64,000 bases of DNA from positions 38,084,042 to 38,148,041 of the forward strand of contig CM060734.1 of NCBI GenBank assembly GCA_030704615.1. Direction: 5' to 3'. Within the stretch, counting starts at the first letter, position 1; each line of letters starts with the position of its first letter. The translations under genes were made by a program, and so were the position numbers. Below the pieces are notes generated by a model, which saw only the letters and a list, made by a program, of their open reading frames with translations, made no database searches and was not told the origin of the DNA. The DNA comes from Takakia lepidozioides. Taxonomy: Eukaryota > Streptophyta > Takakiopsida > Takakiales > Takakiaceae. Below are positions 45,558 through 57,061 of this stretch, in pieces.

Positions 45558-47166
45558 CAGTCTGTCCTGGATAAATGTTAACAGTCGGGAGTAGAAAAAA
45601 AATAACATTTAGACAAGATTAACACATTAACAGTTTATGAAGGGGTTAGTTGTAGCACATTAACATTTACAGAATCTAACACTTAACAAATGTAAAAATT
45701 GCAAAATTAACAATTATGAAATAAAGTGTAATATATTCTATTCTCTCTATGTTTGTGAGTTGTCTTTCATCTTTATTAATCACCTAATATCTAACTTATT
45801 AGTACAACACATCTATCTAATCATATATTGGTGGGCCTACCTATCAACAACCAAAAAGAAATCCGGGAGTGGTACCTCAGTAATACCACTCAGTAATCTG
45901 CCTTACAGCTAATTGTAAGGTTATTTTTTCCTTACCTTTTAAATAAATTTGCCAGGGCTACAACCCCCGTTCCCTTTTTAAAAAAAAAACTGCTATAGGC
46001 ATCTCAAGAATATTTGAAGTACACTCGCTAAAAAAACAAATTGATACCATCTACTTGCAAAACAGCTATAGCAGGTACAACTACCACACAACTTATGTGA
46101 TCTCTCCTCTCCAAAACATCCAGCATGTCAAGTCTCAAAATGCTGAACATACCAGTGTTGGTCTGGTATCTTGAATTGGAAATACCAGAAGGGTCCTGGT
46201 ATGTATGCAGTGCTGATTTTTTTTAAGGCAGGTAGGTTTTCCAATAATGCATCCCCTGATTTTTTCAAGTATGAATCTGGTATGCATAGAGTGGTTTGTT
46301 AAGAAAATCAATCCGGATATGAGCAATGGTATCTGAATGTCAATAACCTAGAAATATGAACTCGAATATGGTATTAAAAAGATAAAAAAAAGATAAAAAA
46401 AGATACTAATATTCAAATTCAAATTCAATATTGAAATGGCCATTTGAATAATCAAGAAAACCACAAGGAAACCTGCTCATCTCATAGGATATCAACCCCC
46501 ATAACAATTATACACTGAATCAGAATTGGCATAGTTAGTGTCTCGCAAAATGAAGATCATAAAGAGGCGCTCATAAACACATGAAACCCTCCACTATATG
46601 CATATTCATTTGATACCTGAACAGACCTGCATCGACGAGTGCTCTCTGGTAGGGGCCGGGGGAAGGAGAACCTGAACTGCCGTCTGGTAGGGTTTGGGGG
46701 GCCGCCAGGGAACTTGAGAACCTTATGGTAGGGTACTACAAATGTTTACCGGGAGAGAGAACAGTAGGTTAGGAGAGACCAGGGTTGATACCCGGCGAAA
46801 CCCAGATACCAGACTAACACTAGAACATATGTTCGTTGTATCTCATAAATAACCTCCATATCTAATCTCAAAATGTTGTATATACTATATACACTTGCTT
46901 CATCTATTCACTTCAGTCTTGTGATTGGTTATGTTTCAAGATGGAATCTTATCATAATCTAGCTAGAACTTATACAACTTTCTCCTCTTAGGTGAAGCCT
47001 TTATGGTACACTTAATATTTATGGAGGGCAAATTAACAAAGAGGGGAGTAGACAATCGTTAACAAATAACACTTAACATTTGCTAGTCTGCACAAGTAGG
47101 GGAGTAAAATTTTCTTAACATTTATGGTAGTTTAACGTTTATAGACCATTTATCCAGGGCAGACTG
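45558..47166. mobile_element. Non-autonomous TIR element with TA target duplication
   Basis: Ends CAGTCTGTCCTGGATAAATG and CATTTATCCAGGGCAGACTG are 20-bp inverted repeats with one mismatch and are flanked by TA on both sides (45556-45557 and 47167-47168). Removing the element restores continuity of the inverted-repeat arm. Subterminal regions repeat TAACATTT/TTAACA. A LINE tail at 45914-45990 and a palindrome near 46775 are nested inside. TA duplication suggests the Tc1/mariner group. No transposase was seen. Confidence 0.75.
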
Positions 47167-48159
47167 TAATGTGCCTCAAAAATCCTTAATGTGGATGAAA
47201 ATGGGTGAGTGGGTTAATTGTTACTTCTAAGGTGTATTAATTGTTCTGAGTGAAAAACGTCTTGCAGAGAATGTTTTATGTGATTCGAGAATCCCTAGCC
47301 TGGCAAGGTGGGCCTCGCCTTACGTAACAGTCGTTTTCCAAAACTTTTTAATACAGGAAACCTGAGAGCGACAGCCCAAAATTCAGGCCCTTGAGGAGGG
47401 GGAAGTATAACCCCCTTTCATTTATGGGCCTTTGAGACACACTGGACGAATAACGCCAAGGCAAAGCACCACGAACAATACACACACGGTGCAGGGCAGC
47501 GGGTTTGACCCGCGACCCACCAGGGTGCCACACTGTGCACTTACCAGCTGATCTCCTGAATTCTTTGATGTGCATTTTTGGTTGGTAATAAGTGTATCTG
47601 AATTTGCAGCTGACTGTTATTAGGCGTTCAGAAAACAGCCTGGCTTATTGTGGTTTCTATTAATTAATTGATTCATGTTTGCTCTTTTTTTTTGGGGGCC
47701 ATGCCTTTGCAGAGCCCACTATTTACTAACGTGGTAGGTAGGAAGTTAGTAGGTAGTAAGAGGGGGGCATCCCTTATATACCCTCTATGGGCGGTGGGAC
47801 CCTTCTAGAACCCCTATGACCCTTGGACCCTTCTAGAAGGCCCTGGACACATGTCAACCCTACAAGACTCCCTATTCTAAATTTGGCCAATTCATCCATT
47901 TTATTTTTTTTGACCCCCTCATCTCATTCTTTAATACACATGGCCTTCCTACATAAGCGCCCCACTCTAATTCCTTGGCCACAGTAATTTCTGGACCACT
48001 CTAGAATGAGGGTCCGGCTGAAACTGCTCTACATATTGGGTTCTTTCCGGCCTGAGGTAAGGAACTGGTTCAAGACAATTTACTTTACGTCGGGATTCAA
48101 CATTTTCTGGCGGCTTTTATGTGCCAGACCCTAACCGGTAGAGAGAGACTACGCCAAAC

Positions 48160-48376
48160 GAAGTTAGGTTAATACGAGCCCCTTCCCCGTTTGTGCGATA
48201 TAGAAGAGGTGGCGGTGAAGCAAGTTCAGCAGCTCGCCATGTTTTCATAGACGTTGTAGCATGAATGTTTCGTGCCAAGAGAAGCAAGCAATACCGATAT
48301 CGAGGATAGGCACAGACAGAAAGTTGCACCTCATGTCCGAAGATTTGCAACTGGGTCGAGGAAGGAGGAAGGAAGA
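48160..48376 (+). promoter_or_regulatory. Orphan BAHD 5' flank, TATA deleted
   Basis: Inverse copy of the BAHD upstream region (compare 54400-54590). The piece equivalent to CAGCCATATAAG is missing between GACAGAAAGTTGCA and CCTCATGTCCGAAG. It would point rightward, antisense to the recombinase-like gene at 48380. Probably inactive. Confidence 0.65.
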
Positions 48377-48379
48377 GAA

Positions 48380-49573
48380 TTAATGCAAGGTACAGACATA
48401 GAAGGAGCCACGGGCAAAGGAATTGGCCCTGGGACTGCTACTGGCACCTGCACCTCATAAGGCTCACTGCTAGAGCATGCAACCCCTAAATTTAGCCCCT
48501 GAGGAGGCTCAACAACTGATCCATTCAACTCATTGTTGGTCCTAATATCCTCAAGCTCCTTCGAAGCATCCTCAAAAGTGTGACGTACACCATTACCAAA
48601 AGGCTCAGCAATACGACTCATAGCTGTTCTTTTCTACACCTCAATAGTCTGGTCATAGCTCCTATAGGAAGTCTCATTTCGATGGCCAGTAAGGAGCATT
48701 CTCACCTTTGTAGGGACCCCTGCTTGAATCATAGTCTGGATTGCAGCGTAGTGTGGACTTTTATTAGTGTAACCATGCCATGTAGTAGCATCAATAAATG
48801 TCATCATGTTTTTTATCCAACTCCCAAGGGGCTTCACCAAGATTATTGGTGTTCTACCAAGCATGGGATTGAGGATTTCCAGCAATAGGCTGCAAGAAAA
48901 TGTGTCGACCTTGCTAGGATCATCTTTCCTGGGAGAATGCGTCAGAAGCTGCCTATATGTCAACACAACATCTTCCTCATAGCAAGGAACTGAGTCTCTA
49001 AAATGTTCCTCCTGGAATCTACTCATAGAGATAGCATAATTTTCAGAGTGCCTTTGAGAAAACGGTACAAAGGTTCCATACATATCAGCCCCTTTCTTAA
49101 AGTCAATGTCCTGCAATGCATGGACCTCTTTCTGACCACGCACCATGAAGCATGACAGACAGTAGAAGCACCACCTTTTCAGCAAACTTGTAGCCCTAGT
49201 AATCTGGTGATCCGGATCATTGTAAAGGTCAACATGATCTCTCCAAGTAATTGGAGTATTTTTTTTTCCTCTTCTTATTAGCTCCGTTTTTCACACTCCT
49301 ATCCATGTGTAAAACCAGAGCACCACGTGCACGCTGAAAGCAAGGTGAGTCTGAATCAAAATTGGAATCTCATCTGCATGGTTCCTCATAATACGAGCAA
49401 GCTGAGCACGACTTACCAGAAGCAGAAAATGTCATGGAGAGTGTTGCACTAGGGTACAAATTTCCATTCAGCTTCCTAAGAGAAAGGATAAATGACATCA
49501 TGTATTCACCAAGCACATCAAGGGGCAAGTCCTCTGGTTTTACAACACTGTCCATGCCAGAGCTTCCCTCCAA
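48380..49573 (-). pseudogene. Crypton-like tyrosine recombinase (DUF3504 type), broken
   Basis: Minus-strand translation gives LGEYMMSFILSLRKLNGNLY, PSATLSMTFSA, then after a stop at 49370 FQRARGALVLHMD, TPITWRDHVDLY, LLKRWCFYCLSCFMVRGQKE with HALQDIDFKKG, and IQTMIQAGVPTKVRMLLTGH followed by RNETSYRSYD. This is the order of the DUF3504 domain shared by Crypton transposons and ZMYM/QRICH proteins. It comprises an N-terminal helical part with RKLDG..Y, the first catalytic Arg (RGQKE for RGRE/Q), the TGH box and the final Tyr. The HxxR box (usually TNHSGR) reads TNKSPH, so His and Arg are both lost. Two stops (49370 and 48634) break the frame. A proline-rich tail follows. Non-functional as a recombinase unless spliced or domesticated. 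Confidence 0.7.
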
Positions 49574-51829
49574 AGATCAAAGCGCTTGCGGAACCAGATT
49601 TCCGGCCCCTTACTGCGATTAGTAACCATACCGACATATTAAGTAAGATAATGTCCATCCGTCGAAGCAATCTCAAATAATCCTCGCAGCAGACTCACTG
49701 CTCCCGCAGCTCGCCCTTAGCTCGGATTATTCTCGATAATGCTCCTCCACATTGATATTATCTAGTACTTAATAGTTATATGGCTGTGTTTTTCCCTGAA
49801 TCAGGTATGATATTATTAGCGATAATTGTCTCCATATGCAGGTGTCTCCATAATGAAAACACGTTTTGGATGAAATGTTGGATGACAAATAGCCATGCCG
49901 ATATACTAAGTAAGATAATGTCAAGCAGGTACACAATCTGACGGGCAATCTACGTAACAATCATCAGCAGCAGGTACATAATCTGACTGGCAGTCTGCCG
50001 TAGCTTCGAGCAGTTCGGATAAGCGCGTAATAATAATCAAAACCAACCAGCCAGCAGACCCCACCGCGTCACATGCTTGCCACTTTAGCATAGTCCTTGG
50101 GGTATTAATCCTAAGCAGCAGGAAACTTGATTAATCTGCCGGTCGTTCATCACACGCGAAACTCGGTGTTAAGCGAGTATATCACAAGGTATTATTGAGT
50201 GGGCCCCACATGCCATTAGGGCGGGTAAGGTGGTGCCGGAGTTCTGCTTTTTAATCCTCCTCCAAATCGCCGTACTAGGCAGGCAAAATCCTTTACTACC
50301 TAAGGTTATACTGGAAAACTTGTCAAACCCCGAAGCAGCAGGTGCTCTCAAGACACGATCGTCGATAACCAGCCAACTCTCTTTACTCTCTCTTTTACTG
50401 AGGATGGCAATTGCGAGTGGGACCTCCGACCTTCCCTGCGCTCATCGAAATCTTACAACCGTAAACGTTGCACGTATGTCTTGGAGATACTTGGATACTG
50501 AAAATCTTACAGTTGGGAAGCATTCTGCATATAGTTCAATGTTGGCTTTCTATGGCAAGAGACAAGATCGTGAGGAGGAAGAATTGGGAGTAAGGGGACA
50601 AGGATGGAAGAAGAAAAGAAACTACGTGACATCCACTGGGTTCCCAAGCCCCCATGGGACAAGAAAAGAAAGAGCAGGAAAGAAAGAAAATATTGTACGT
50701 TCATGGGAGGCCCAAAAGCACCATGCAAACCACAACAAAAGAGCATCCGAGACACCCCTGCCACTCTAGCATTTAAATGCAGTTACAGACATGTGATCTT
50801 GATGAAAGAGGATAAGCATACCAAACCTTCATAGTATGTATGCCTCCGAATTGAAATGGCTGCGAGGCTGGTCGCATCTGCACCTTTACTCCACGTGAAT
50901 ACCACCCATCTTTTGCTCTTTGCAGACGATCTTGACAACGTGCCCTTTATCTTCAATGAGAACTTATCAAATTTTCAGTTCTTCCATATGGCTTCCTCAC
51001 TTGCTCTGGTACGAGTATCCACATGCAATATTTATAACTATATATTAATTGTATGTATATTGTATATATGTTGGAATTTACAATCTGTTTTTCTGCTGGA
51101 TACTTGATAATTGATGAGACTGTACTTCAAAATGACGCCTAAACGACACCAGTCTTGATACCAGGGACGAGCCGGTATTGCGATCATGATATTCATACTA
51201 GTATTTAGGAAAAAAAACATCTGCCATACATATACTAGACTAGTATGTACATTTTGTGAAACCTTTGGTACTCGTACCAAGTCTGGTATGTGCTAAACGT
51301 GATACCATACCTAAATTTATCTGGAATTTCAGATGGTGATATACAACCTTCCGACCTTGCTATGGCAACAGCTTCAGTCTAAATTGTCGTAAAACTGTCT
51401 TCTATTTGAGACCTTGCAGTCTGCTTGGGCATTGCCCAAGCGGGTTGACAGCCATTAGTATCTCTTGGTGGATGGTTGGAAGACTACAGTGGATATAGTC
51501 CTGCATGTTGATGACCTGGCTCCGCCCTCGTGGCAAGTCTCTAACACTCTTGAAGCACCTCGCGTGGGTTGCTTAAGTACCCTACACACTTTGATCGTCC
51601 AATCTCAACTCAATATCAACAACATGCACGACTAGCGGACGCTTGGATAGCCATGTTGTGCCCGTAGATGCTCGACCTGTCGCAGTAAACGGCCGGTTAA
51701 AGAACACTAGGTAACAATATCCAGGTGACGCACTAAGACTTAGCATGAGTTACATATACCAGGATTTTCTCCCTAGACACGTGACATGCAAGCTTTGATT
51801 GATGTACAAGTTGGTATAAAGATCCCCGC
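49574..51829. other. No gene supported; dispersed repeats
   Basis: CGATATACTAAGTAAGATAATGTC near 49900 is a diverged repeat of 49630. 49950-50010 matches 33160-33230 inversely. A 179-codon frame at 50230-50769 has no recognisable domain, and its C-terminal half is low-complexity and basic. Nothing else could be assigned. Confidence 0.4.
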
Positions 51830-51900
51830 TCAGCCAGCCTGGTGCATGATGGGGCAGAACCATTAAGTTCGTTGGAGGTTCAATTCCTCTGAAAGTGAGA
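51830..51900 (+). mobile_element. tRNA-derived SINE-like head
   Basis: AGCCTGGTGCATGATGG resembles an A box, and GGAGGTTCAATTCCTCT is a complete tRNA T-arm with B box. The rest does not fold as a tRNA, so a SINE or tRNA pseudogene is likelier. Confidence 0.45.
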
Positions 51901-52009
51901 GATTTGCCTTATCATGGCTTTCAGTTGTGGATTAAGCATGGTGTTGTGGTGGGGTATCTCTTGATCCATAATGTACAAATTCCCTCACATCTTTTTATTT
52001 CATTTATGG

Positions 52010-52090
52010 CATGACAGTGTGCCAGGGACAGGGGGAGTTGCAGTATCCAAGTACTTGCGAGACAATCTCACAAGATGCCATGAATCTAAT
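52010..52090. repeat. Duplicated 3' flank of BAHD gene B
   Basis: AGTATCCAAGTACTTGCGAG and the following CACAAGATGCCATGAAT repeat 52440-52485 at the 3' end of gene B, indicating a local tandem duplication of about 0.4 kb. Confidence 0.6.
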
Positions 52091-52468
52091 GACCCATCCG
52101 AACTGAATGTCGCTGCCCGGGCTGAAACTGCCCATAACCGAGTACATGAAGGCAAATGTGATGTTTGAAGACATACTTGCACAGGCGCTTGCCAACAAAT
52201 AGTTCTGCCCAAGATAACGAGGCCAAACTAGTCATGCCAAGGCCCTTCACTACATGAAGCAGAAGTTTTTGACAAAAACAAGCTTTAAGAAGCTGTAAGA
52301 GAACAGACCGTGCAAAGGAAGTTGACCAGGTGTCCTCCCTAGCTGGGGGACCATGCTTTGTACTTTCAATCATAGACTCTAGCGAACAAACAGGCTTATT
52401 TATGTGAAAACTAAACAGAAGCAAGGAGCAGGGGGGAGCTGCAAGATCCAAGTATTTGCGAGACAATC

Positions 52469-54233
52469 TTACAAGCTGCTATGAATCCGGTGACGTATTG
52501 TCTCTTCAAACTTATCCACAACCATCGGAGGCAATCGTATTGCCTCTTCAAACTTCTCCATAACCCTCGGTGGCAGTCCTATCATCACCTTCAAATTCTT
52601 TCCCCCCTCATTTCCATCAGGCATTGTAAAGAAAACCATCTCACGCCCTCGAGTGACAGGTCCACAGTAAATTGGCTTTCCCCACCCGAAGTCAGTCTCA
52701 TAGAACGCCAATCGGGACCATTTGGAAATCATAAACGGCATATCCATCAAAGATGGCCTCATCTTCATGAACTGAAGGTAATCAATTGCGGATCTCAAGT
52801 ATTTGTCTGTGATCAAAGCAATCCCTTCTTGTATAAGCCTCACTGCATAAGACAGAGGCTTGGATAGGAGCTCATAAGCTGTGGTCATAGCGTAAGCGTC
52901 ATAAATTGAGTTACCAACATAGTCGGACGGAATAGGCGGCACAAACTTTGAACGCACATCAACTGCCATGAGGAGTCTGGTTATCTGAGATGGCTCCATT
53001 CCAAGTGCTTTGGTGCGTGCGCGCCAAACATGAGCTGCGAGCGTCTCGAAAGTGGAGCACTTGCTCACATAACCCCCGGGCTTTTCCAATGTTTGTCGTC
53101 TTAACTCTGTGAGGGTTTCACGGGTGAAATAGAAAATGTTGTAAACAAAATCATCATCCGAGAGATCTTTTGACAGATCGACTATCTCGTCGCATTCGTG
53201 GTGTGGGAAGTCAATCTGAATTGGAGATCGTGGGCGAAGGATTGTACGGTCCAAGAATGGAGTTTTCAAAGGGGTACTGTCTCCACGCGCTATAGCAGCC
53301 CAAGCATTTATAAACTGCATGGCTGCGGTGCCGTCCACAAACGCATGGTTGACGCCTAAGCCCAAGACGAACCCACCACACCTGAACCTTGTCATCTGCT
53401 GGCAGAGAGGGGGATCCACTGATTCAATCCAAACTTAGCTGTTTCTGAGTTCTACTTGAGGACTCAGACATGCAGTATTGAGCACATTATTATGACGTAT
53501 GATATCGAATTTAAAAAACTTGCTGGGTCGTCGTCTAAAATCACCAAATGGACCTCAATTACAATGTGCACAAGCATTTGAGGAAAGATGCATTCATATC
53601 CAAATATCAATCAATCAAAATTTACTCTATTCAGGAAGGGTTTTAAACACTTATGTACAGTGTGCAGGAAGTTTCAAATCTCGCACTACATGCATACATG
53701 GTGCCAACTATAAAACACGAAATTTCAAGGCTTCCGTTATGAGACTTTACCTGGACAACCAACGGTGGCGTTACAAGTAGCTGATTCATTCCCTCCTGAT
53801 TCTTTGCCTCTGGAACTAAGTAGACCAGTTGCATCAATTCCGGATCAGGCTTGCCAAACTCAGTATAGTTTTCCAAGTAAGATATGGTGGCATCTGCCTC
53901 AGCTTCCACAAACACCGCCCCTTTGCCATTGCAGTTGACTTCGAGTCTCCCCTCCAAATTGATCTGAAGCCTTCCTGCTAGAGGGTAGTACGGGACAAGT
54001 ATCTTGGAAAGTGACTCTCTTATCGCTTTTGCTAGATAGCCATGATTTTTGGTAGGATTGGCGCGATACACGTAAATAGTGTGTTGTGTAATAGCCGCAG
54101 TCTGATCAATGTTGCTAAGATACATCACATGATTTCTGGTAGGCGCATCTGGAGCAACTACAGTTGGGTCTTTCAAGATCACTTGTATCTTCGAAATTGG
54201 CTCAGCTACGACGATATCCATGCTATCTGGCAT
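52469..54233 (-). CDS. BAHD acyltransferase, gene B (two exons)
   Basis: Exon 1 (53751-54233, 161 codons) and exon 2 (52469-53395, 308 codons plus stop) join in phase 0 at CAG|GTAAAG ... CAGCAG|ATGACA to give 469 aa. The acceptor is a tandem CAGCAG, so one extra Gln could be included. HAFVD (178-182) and DFGWG (396-400) are intact. Close similarity to gene A over both exons, the intron position and the 3' flank shows tandem duplication. The same C-terminal LPPR..EKFEEAIR tandem repeat is present. Differences cluster near residues 229-248 and in the acyl-acceptor half (KMRPSLMDMPFMISKWS against KARPSFITKAFVITSWS), so specificity may differ. A TATA box lies 208 bp upstream. The gene appears intact. 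Confidence 0.9.
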
Positions 54234-54440
54234 TTCTATTTTTTTCTTCGACTAAAATGGAAGCGAGAACGTCAAAGTGTCCTCAAATCTGGATGTGTAA
54301 GATGTTTCGGAAGCTGATAGCATTCGAATGACCTCAAAACGGAAGTTACGAGGTTAGATACTTCGAACTTGATGTCGCGTCGTGGGTCTTCCTTCCTTCC
54401 CCTCCTTCCTCGACCCAGTTGCAGATCTTCGGACATGAGC

Positions 54441-54448
54441 TTATATGG
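54441..54448 (-). promoter_or_regulatory. TATA box, BAHD gene B
   Basis: CCATATAA on the minus strand, 208 bp upstream of the start codon, conserved with gene A. Confidence 0.6.
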
Positions 54449-54614
54449 CTGTACAAATTGTCTGTCTGTGCCTATCCTCAATCGTTCTTGCTTGTTTCTC
54501 TTCCTGAGAAGAAGCATTCAAGCTACAACGCCTATGAAAACATGATGGTCTGCTGAACTTGCTTCACCGCCACCTCTCCACCACCACCGGTAGCTCGGCA
54601 CTATGTTCCAGACA

Positions 54615-55176
54615 CAGATGGGATAGTGCCGGGATGCCTGGGGCCTCCAACCTGCCCGCCTGCCACGTCCCCTCCGCCACGCGGGCACACAAGCCCTTCT
54701 GACGTACGGTAGTCTCTCTACCGGCTAGGGTCTGGCGCAATAAAGGCGCTGTAATCAGCTCTTTAGGCTGATAACTCCAAATTTCAGTAGGATCTATCGG
54801 CCCAATCGGAATTCACTTTTGGTAAACTCCAAGTCTGTACCAGGACACAAGGGCCTCGTGATCGCCCTATGCAAGATTCTCGTGACCACACCGCCACTTC
54901 CCAAGTTCGTCTGACTTGCAGGGCCACCTGGCACACCCAGCCAGGTGGCAGGCGAGCCGCATGCAATGCTAATTTACCGTACAAATCTGTCAAAGATGTT
55001 CTTTGTATGCTGATGATCCGAGGCTGGAACTGAACATCGCAATCAAGCAGGTAGCCTAGATCGTATGGGGATTGCTCCACTGCAACAGTCAGTTGACGGT
55101 ATGAAGTCCGTTGCAGGAATTGGTACGATGAAGTAAGTACTCATGATGATGCTGACATCACCTAACTTCTCGCAGA
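54615..55176. mobile_element. Dispersed repeat R3, copy 2
   Basis: Inverse copy of 31159-31774. Here it lies beyond the promoter of BAHD gene B, whereas copy 1 is fused inside a BAHD exon. Confidence 0.75.
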
Positions 55177-55577
55177 TCGCGAAGCTAATTTAACGGATAT
55201 CCAAATTGCTTCATCTATGAGAGCCGGACCGATTGGCCTCTCGGTGAGGATTCACACCTTTGGTCTCGTGGAATTTTGGGCCTCCAGGTTCTTCTCTCCG
55301 CATTAATCTTGTCTCTCCCTAAGTTGAGGGATCGCAGCTACATATTAGTAATATGTAGATTTGAAGACTGCAACGCCCTTCAACTTGCAAAAATGCTCCA
55401 TATGAAGGCCCCTTCAAATCAGGGCCCTTCAAAAGAAAGACCAGATAAAATCTGAACCTTTCATCATGGAGGGCTAAGAAAAAAAAAAACTTGCAAATGA
55501 AAGTCTAAGTTTAGTATTGAAGGGTTCAAGCCTCAAGGTACAAGTGCTTAATAATCAAGGTGCATCATTGCCCAAGT

Positions 55578-55619
55578 TGCAATAGCCATTGGAGGTTCCA
55601 AATTCCAATGGCTATTGCA
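55578..55619. repeat. Perfect hairpin, 15-bp arms
   Basis: TGCAATAGCCATTGG and CCAATGGCTATTGCA pair perfectly with a 12-nt loop. The surrounding 55190-55800 holds no gene. Confidence 0.8.
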
Positions 55620-55799
55620 GTTTTGCCAATGTGCCAAATTCCATTGCCATTGAGTGGGCCTACATGCACTGCACCGTGTACTGCTAGCAGCAAAATGTGT
55701 GTATGGCTATGGCAAATTCTTAAGTCTTTAGTGCATGTGACCTGCCCTACCGTGCAGCGGGCTGAAGCTTATCGTGTTGCTTATGGTTGTTCAGCTTGC

Positions 55800-56190
55800 T
55801 TCTAGTTTCTTCGGCCGCTTTTCTTTGATCAACAGCTAACAACTGCTTGTTGTCTAGCAGCTTGGTTTTGTGGCCCAGATTTTAGGTAGTCTGCACTCTC
55901 TTTCTGCTCTTAGTTCTATGTCCATTGGTTGGCCCTGCATCTTGGGCCTGCCTTCTCTACTTAGTTAGTAATTCCTGGAGCTTAGCTTCCCGATTTCCTC
56001 AGGGCTGCAGGTGGTATTCTTAGAACTAGGATGGGGCATTTCCATACCCCATTTTGTCTGGTAAGGGTGTTACCCAATCCCTCAAAGATGTAAGCCTCAT
56101 GGCCTTCTGTTCTGTTATTTTCCCAGAATCCTTTATTAATATGATTTAAAGGGCTTCTTCCCCTTTTTATGTAAAAAAAGAAAAAGAAAA
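55800..56190 (+). mobile_element. LINE 3' tail
   Basis: Ends with TTATTAATATGATTTAAAGG, then GCTTCTTCCCC and an A-rich run, the same style as the tail at 33240-33302 (minus). No coding remains. Confidence 0.5.
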
Positions 56191-57061
56191 GAAAAAGATT
56201 AATGTAGAAATAGATTGAAGTTGAGGATGCATTGACGCGAGTTTCTTTATGTGAGATTTGGAGTGGCATGAAGATGTTCCATTGGAAATAGATTCGGATT
56301 GAATTTCTCTCATAATTTTTATCATATGTGGACTTGTCAAATGTGAAAGGACTTTCATCTACGGTACGCTTAGCATGTTTGTAGGCTGGATATGTGGGCC
56401 ATAGACTTCGTCCGATTACTTCGGTTGTCCCAAATTTCCTTTGTGCAGTAGACCTCATCTTGATCCGACTAGCCTACTGGTTCGCCATCATGCAACGATA
56501 CACAGTATTAACATTGGTGGAAATTCTTTAGGGTGGTACTTCAAGGGCCAAGGAAAACGCAACAGCTCACACTCTTGTTGTCTGCACCCTTCTGATGAAG
56601 CCAGGGTGCCAAATTCGGATATTCAAGGCATCTTTGCTACCGTCCTTTCTACTGAGAAATGAGTTCTCACTTTTGAAATGCCTGGTGGTCAGGTCACACC
56701 ACCCACGAGTCGGACGACACTGCAACAACAGTATGGCAGCTATTGATGGCAACTATTGATGGTAACTTGTCAGGATCCCATGTGTCTTTTCACGAAACTT
56801 CCAACGACGCGTCACCGCACTCAACCCAGTATCCCCGCACGGAAGAGAGCTTTTATACCACAAAATCCGCGAAAAGGATAAATAATCATAAGTGCCCTGC
56901 AAAATGACATTCTGCCCGGTTCTCTGCCCGCTCGAAACTTTTGGGTCGCCCGAGAATCCGATATGTAAGTTCAAGGCATTCTTATTGATTCATGTGATAG
57001 TCTCTCTCTCACTGAGCCCAGCTGATGTCCGAGTTGGTCTCTGGATTCGTGGGCCACAGCA
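56191..57061. other. Upstream region of the polyphenol oxidase gene
   Basis: No gene recognised. GAGCTTTTATACC near 56847 is a possible TATA element about 210 bp upstream of the proposed start. Confidence 0.4.

Larger units (their letters stand above)
45474..48376. repeat. Right arm of giant inverted repeat, interrupted
   Basis: It is the inverse of 43679-44522, but split by two insertions: a TIR element (45558-47166) and a block of about 390 bp (47646-48036). Arm sequence occupies 45474-45557, 47167-47645 and 48037-48376. The outer end holds a BAHD 5' flank without its gene. Confidence 0.85.

Noticed and set aside
50230-50769. 179-codon plus-strand ORF
   Set aside because: No recognisable domain. 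The second half is low-complexity basic sequence in a repeat-rich area. Length alone is not enough.
50900-50960. LLLFADDLD resembling the LINE RT FADD box
   Set aside because: Flanking RT motifs are absent on both sides; likely chance.
51830-51900. Functional tRNA gene
   Set aside because: The T-arm is good but acceptor and anticodon arms do not pair; SINE-like or pseudogene.
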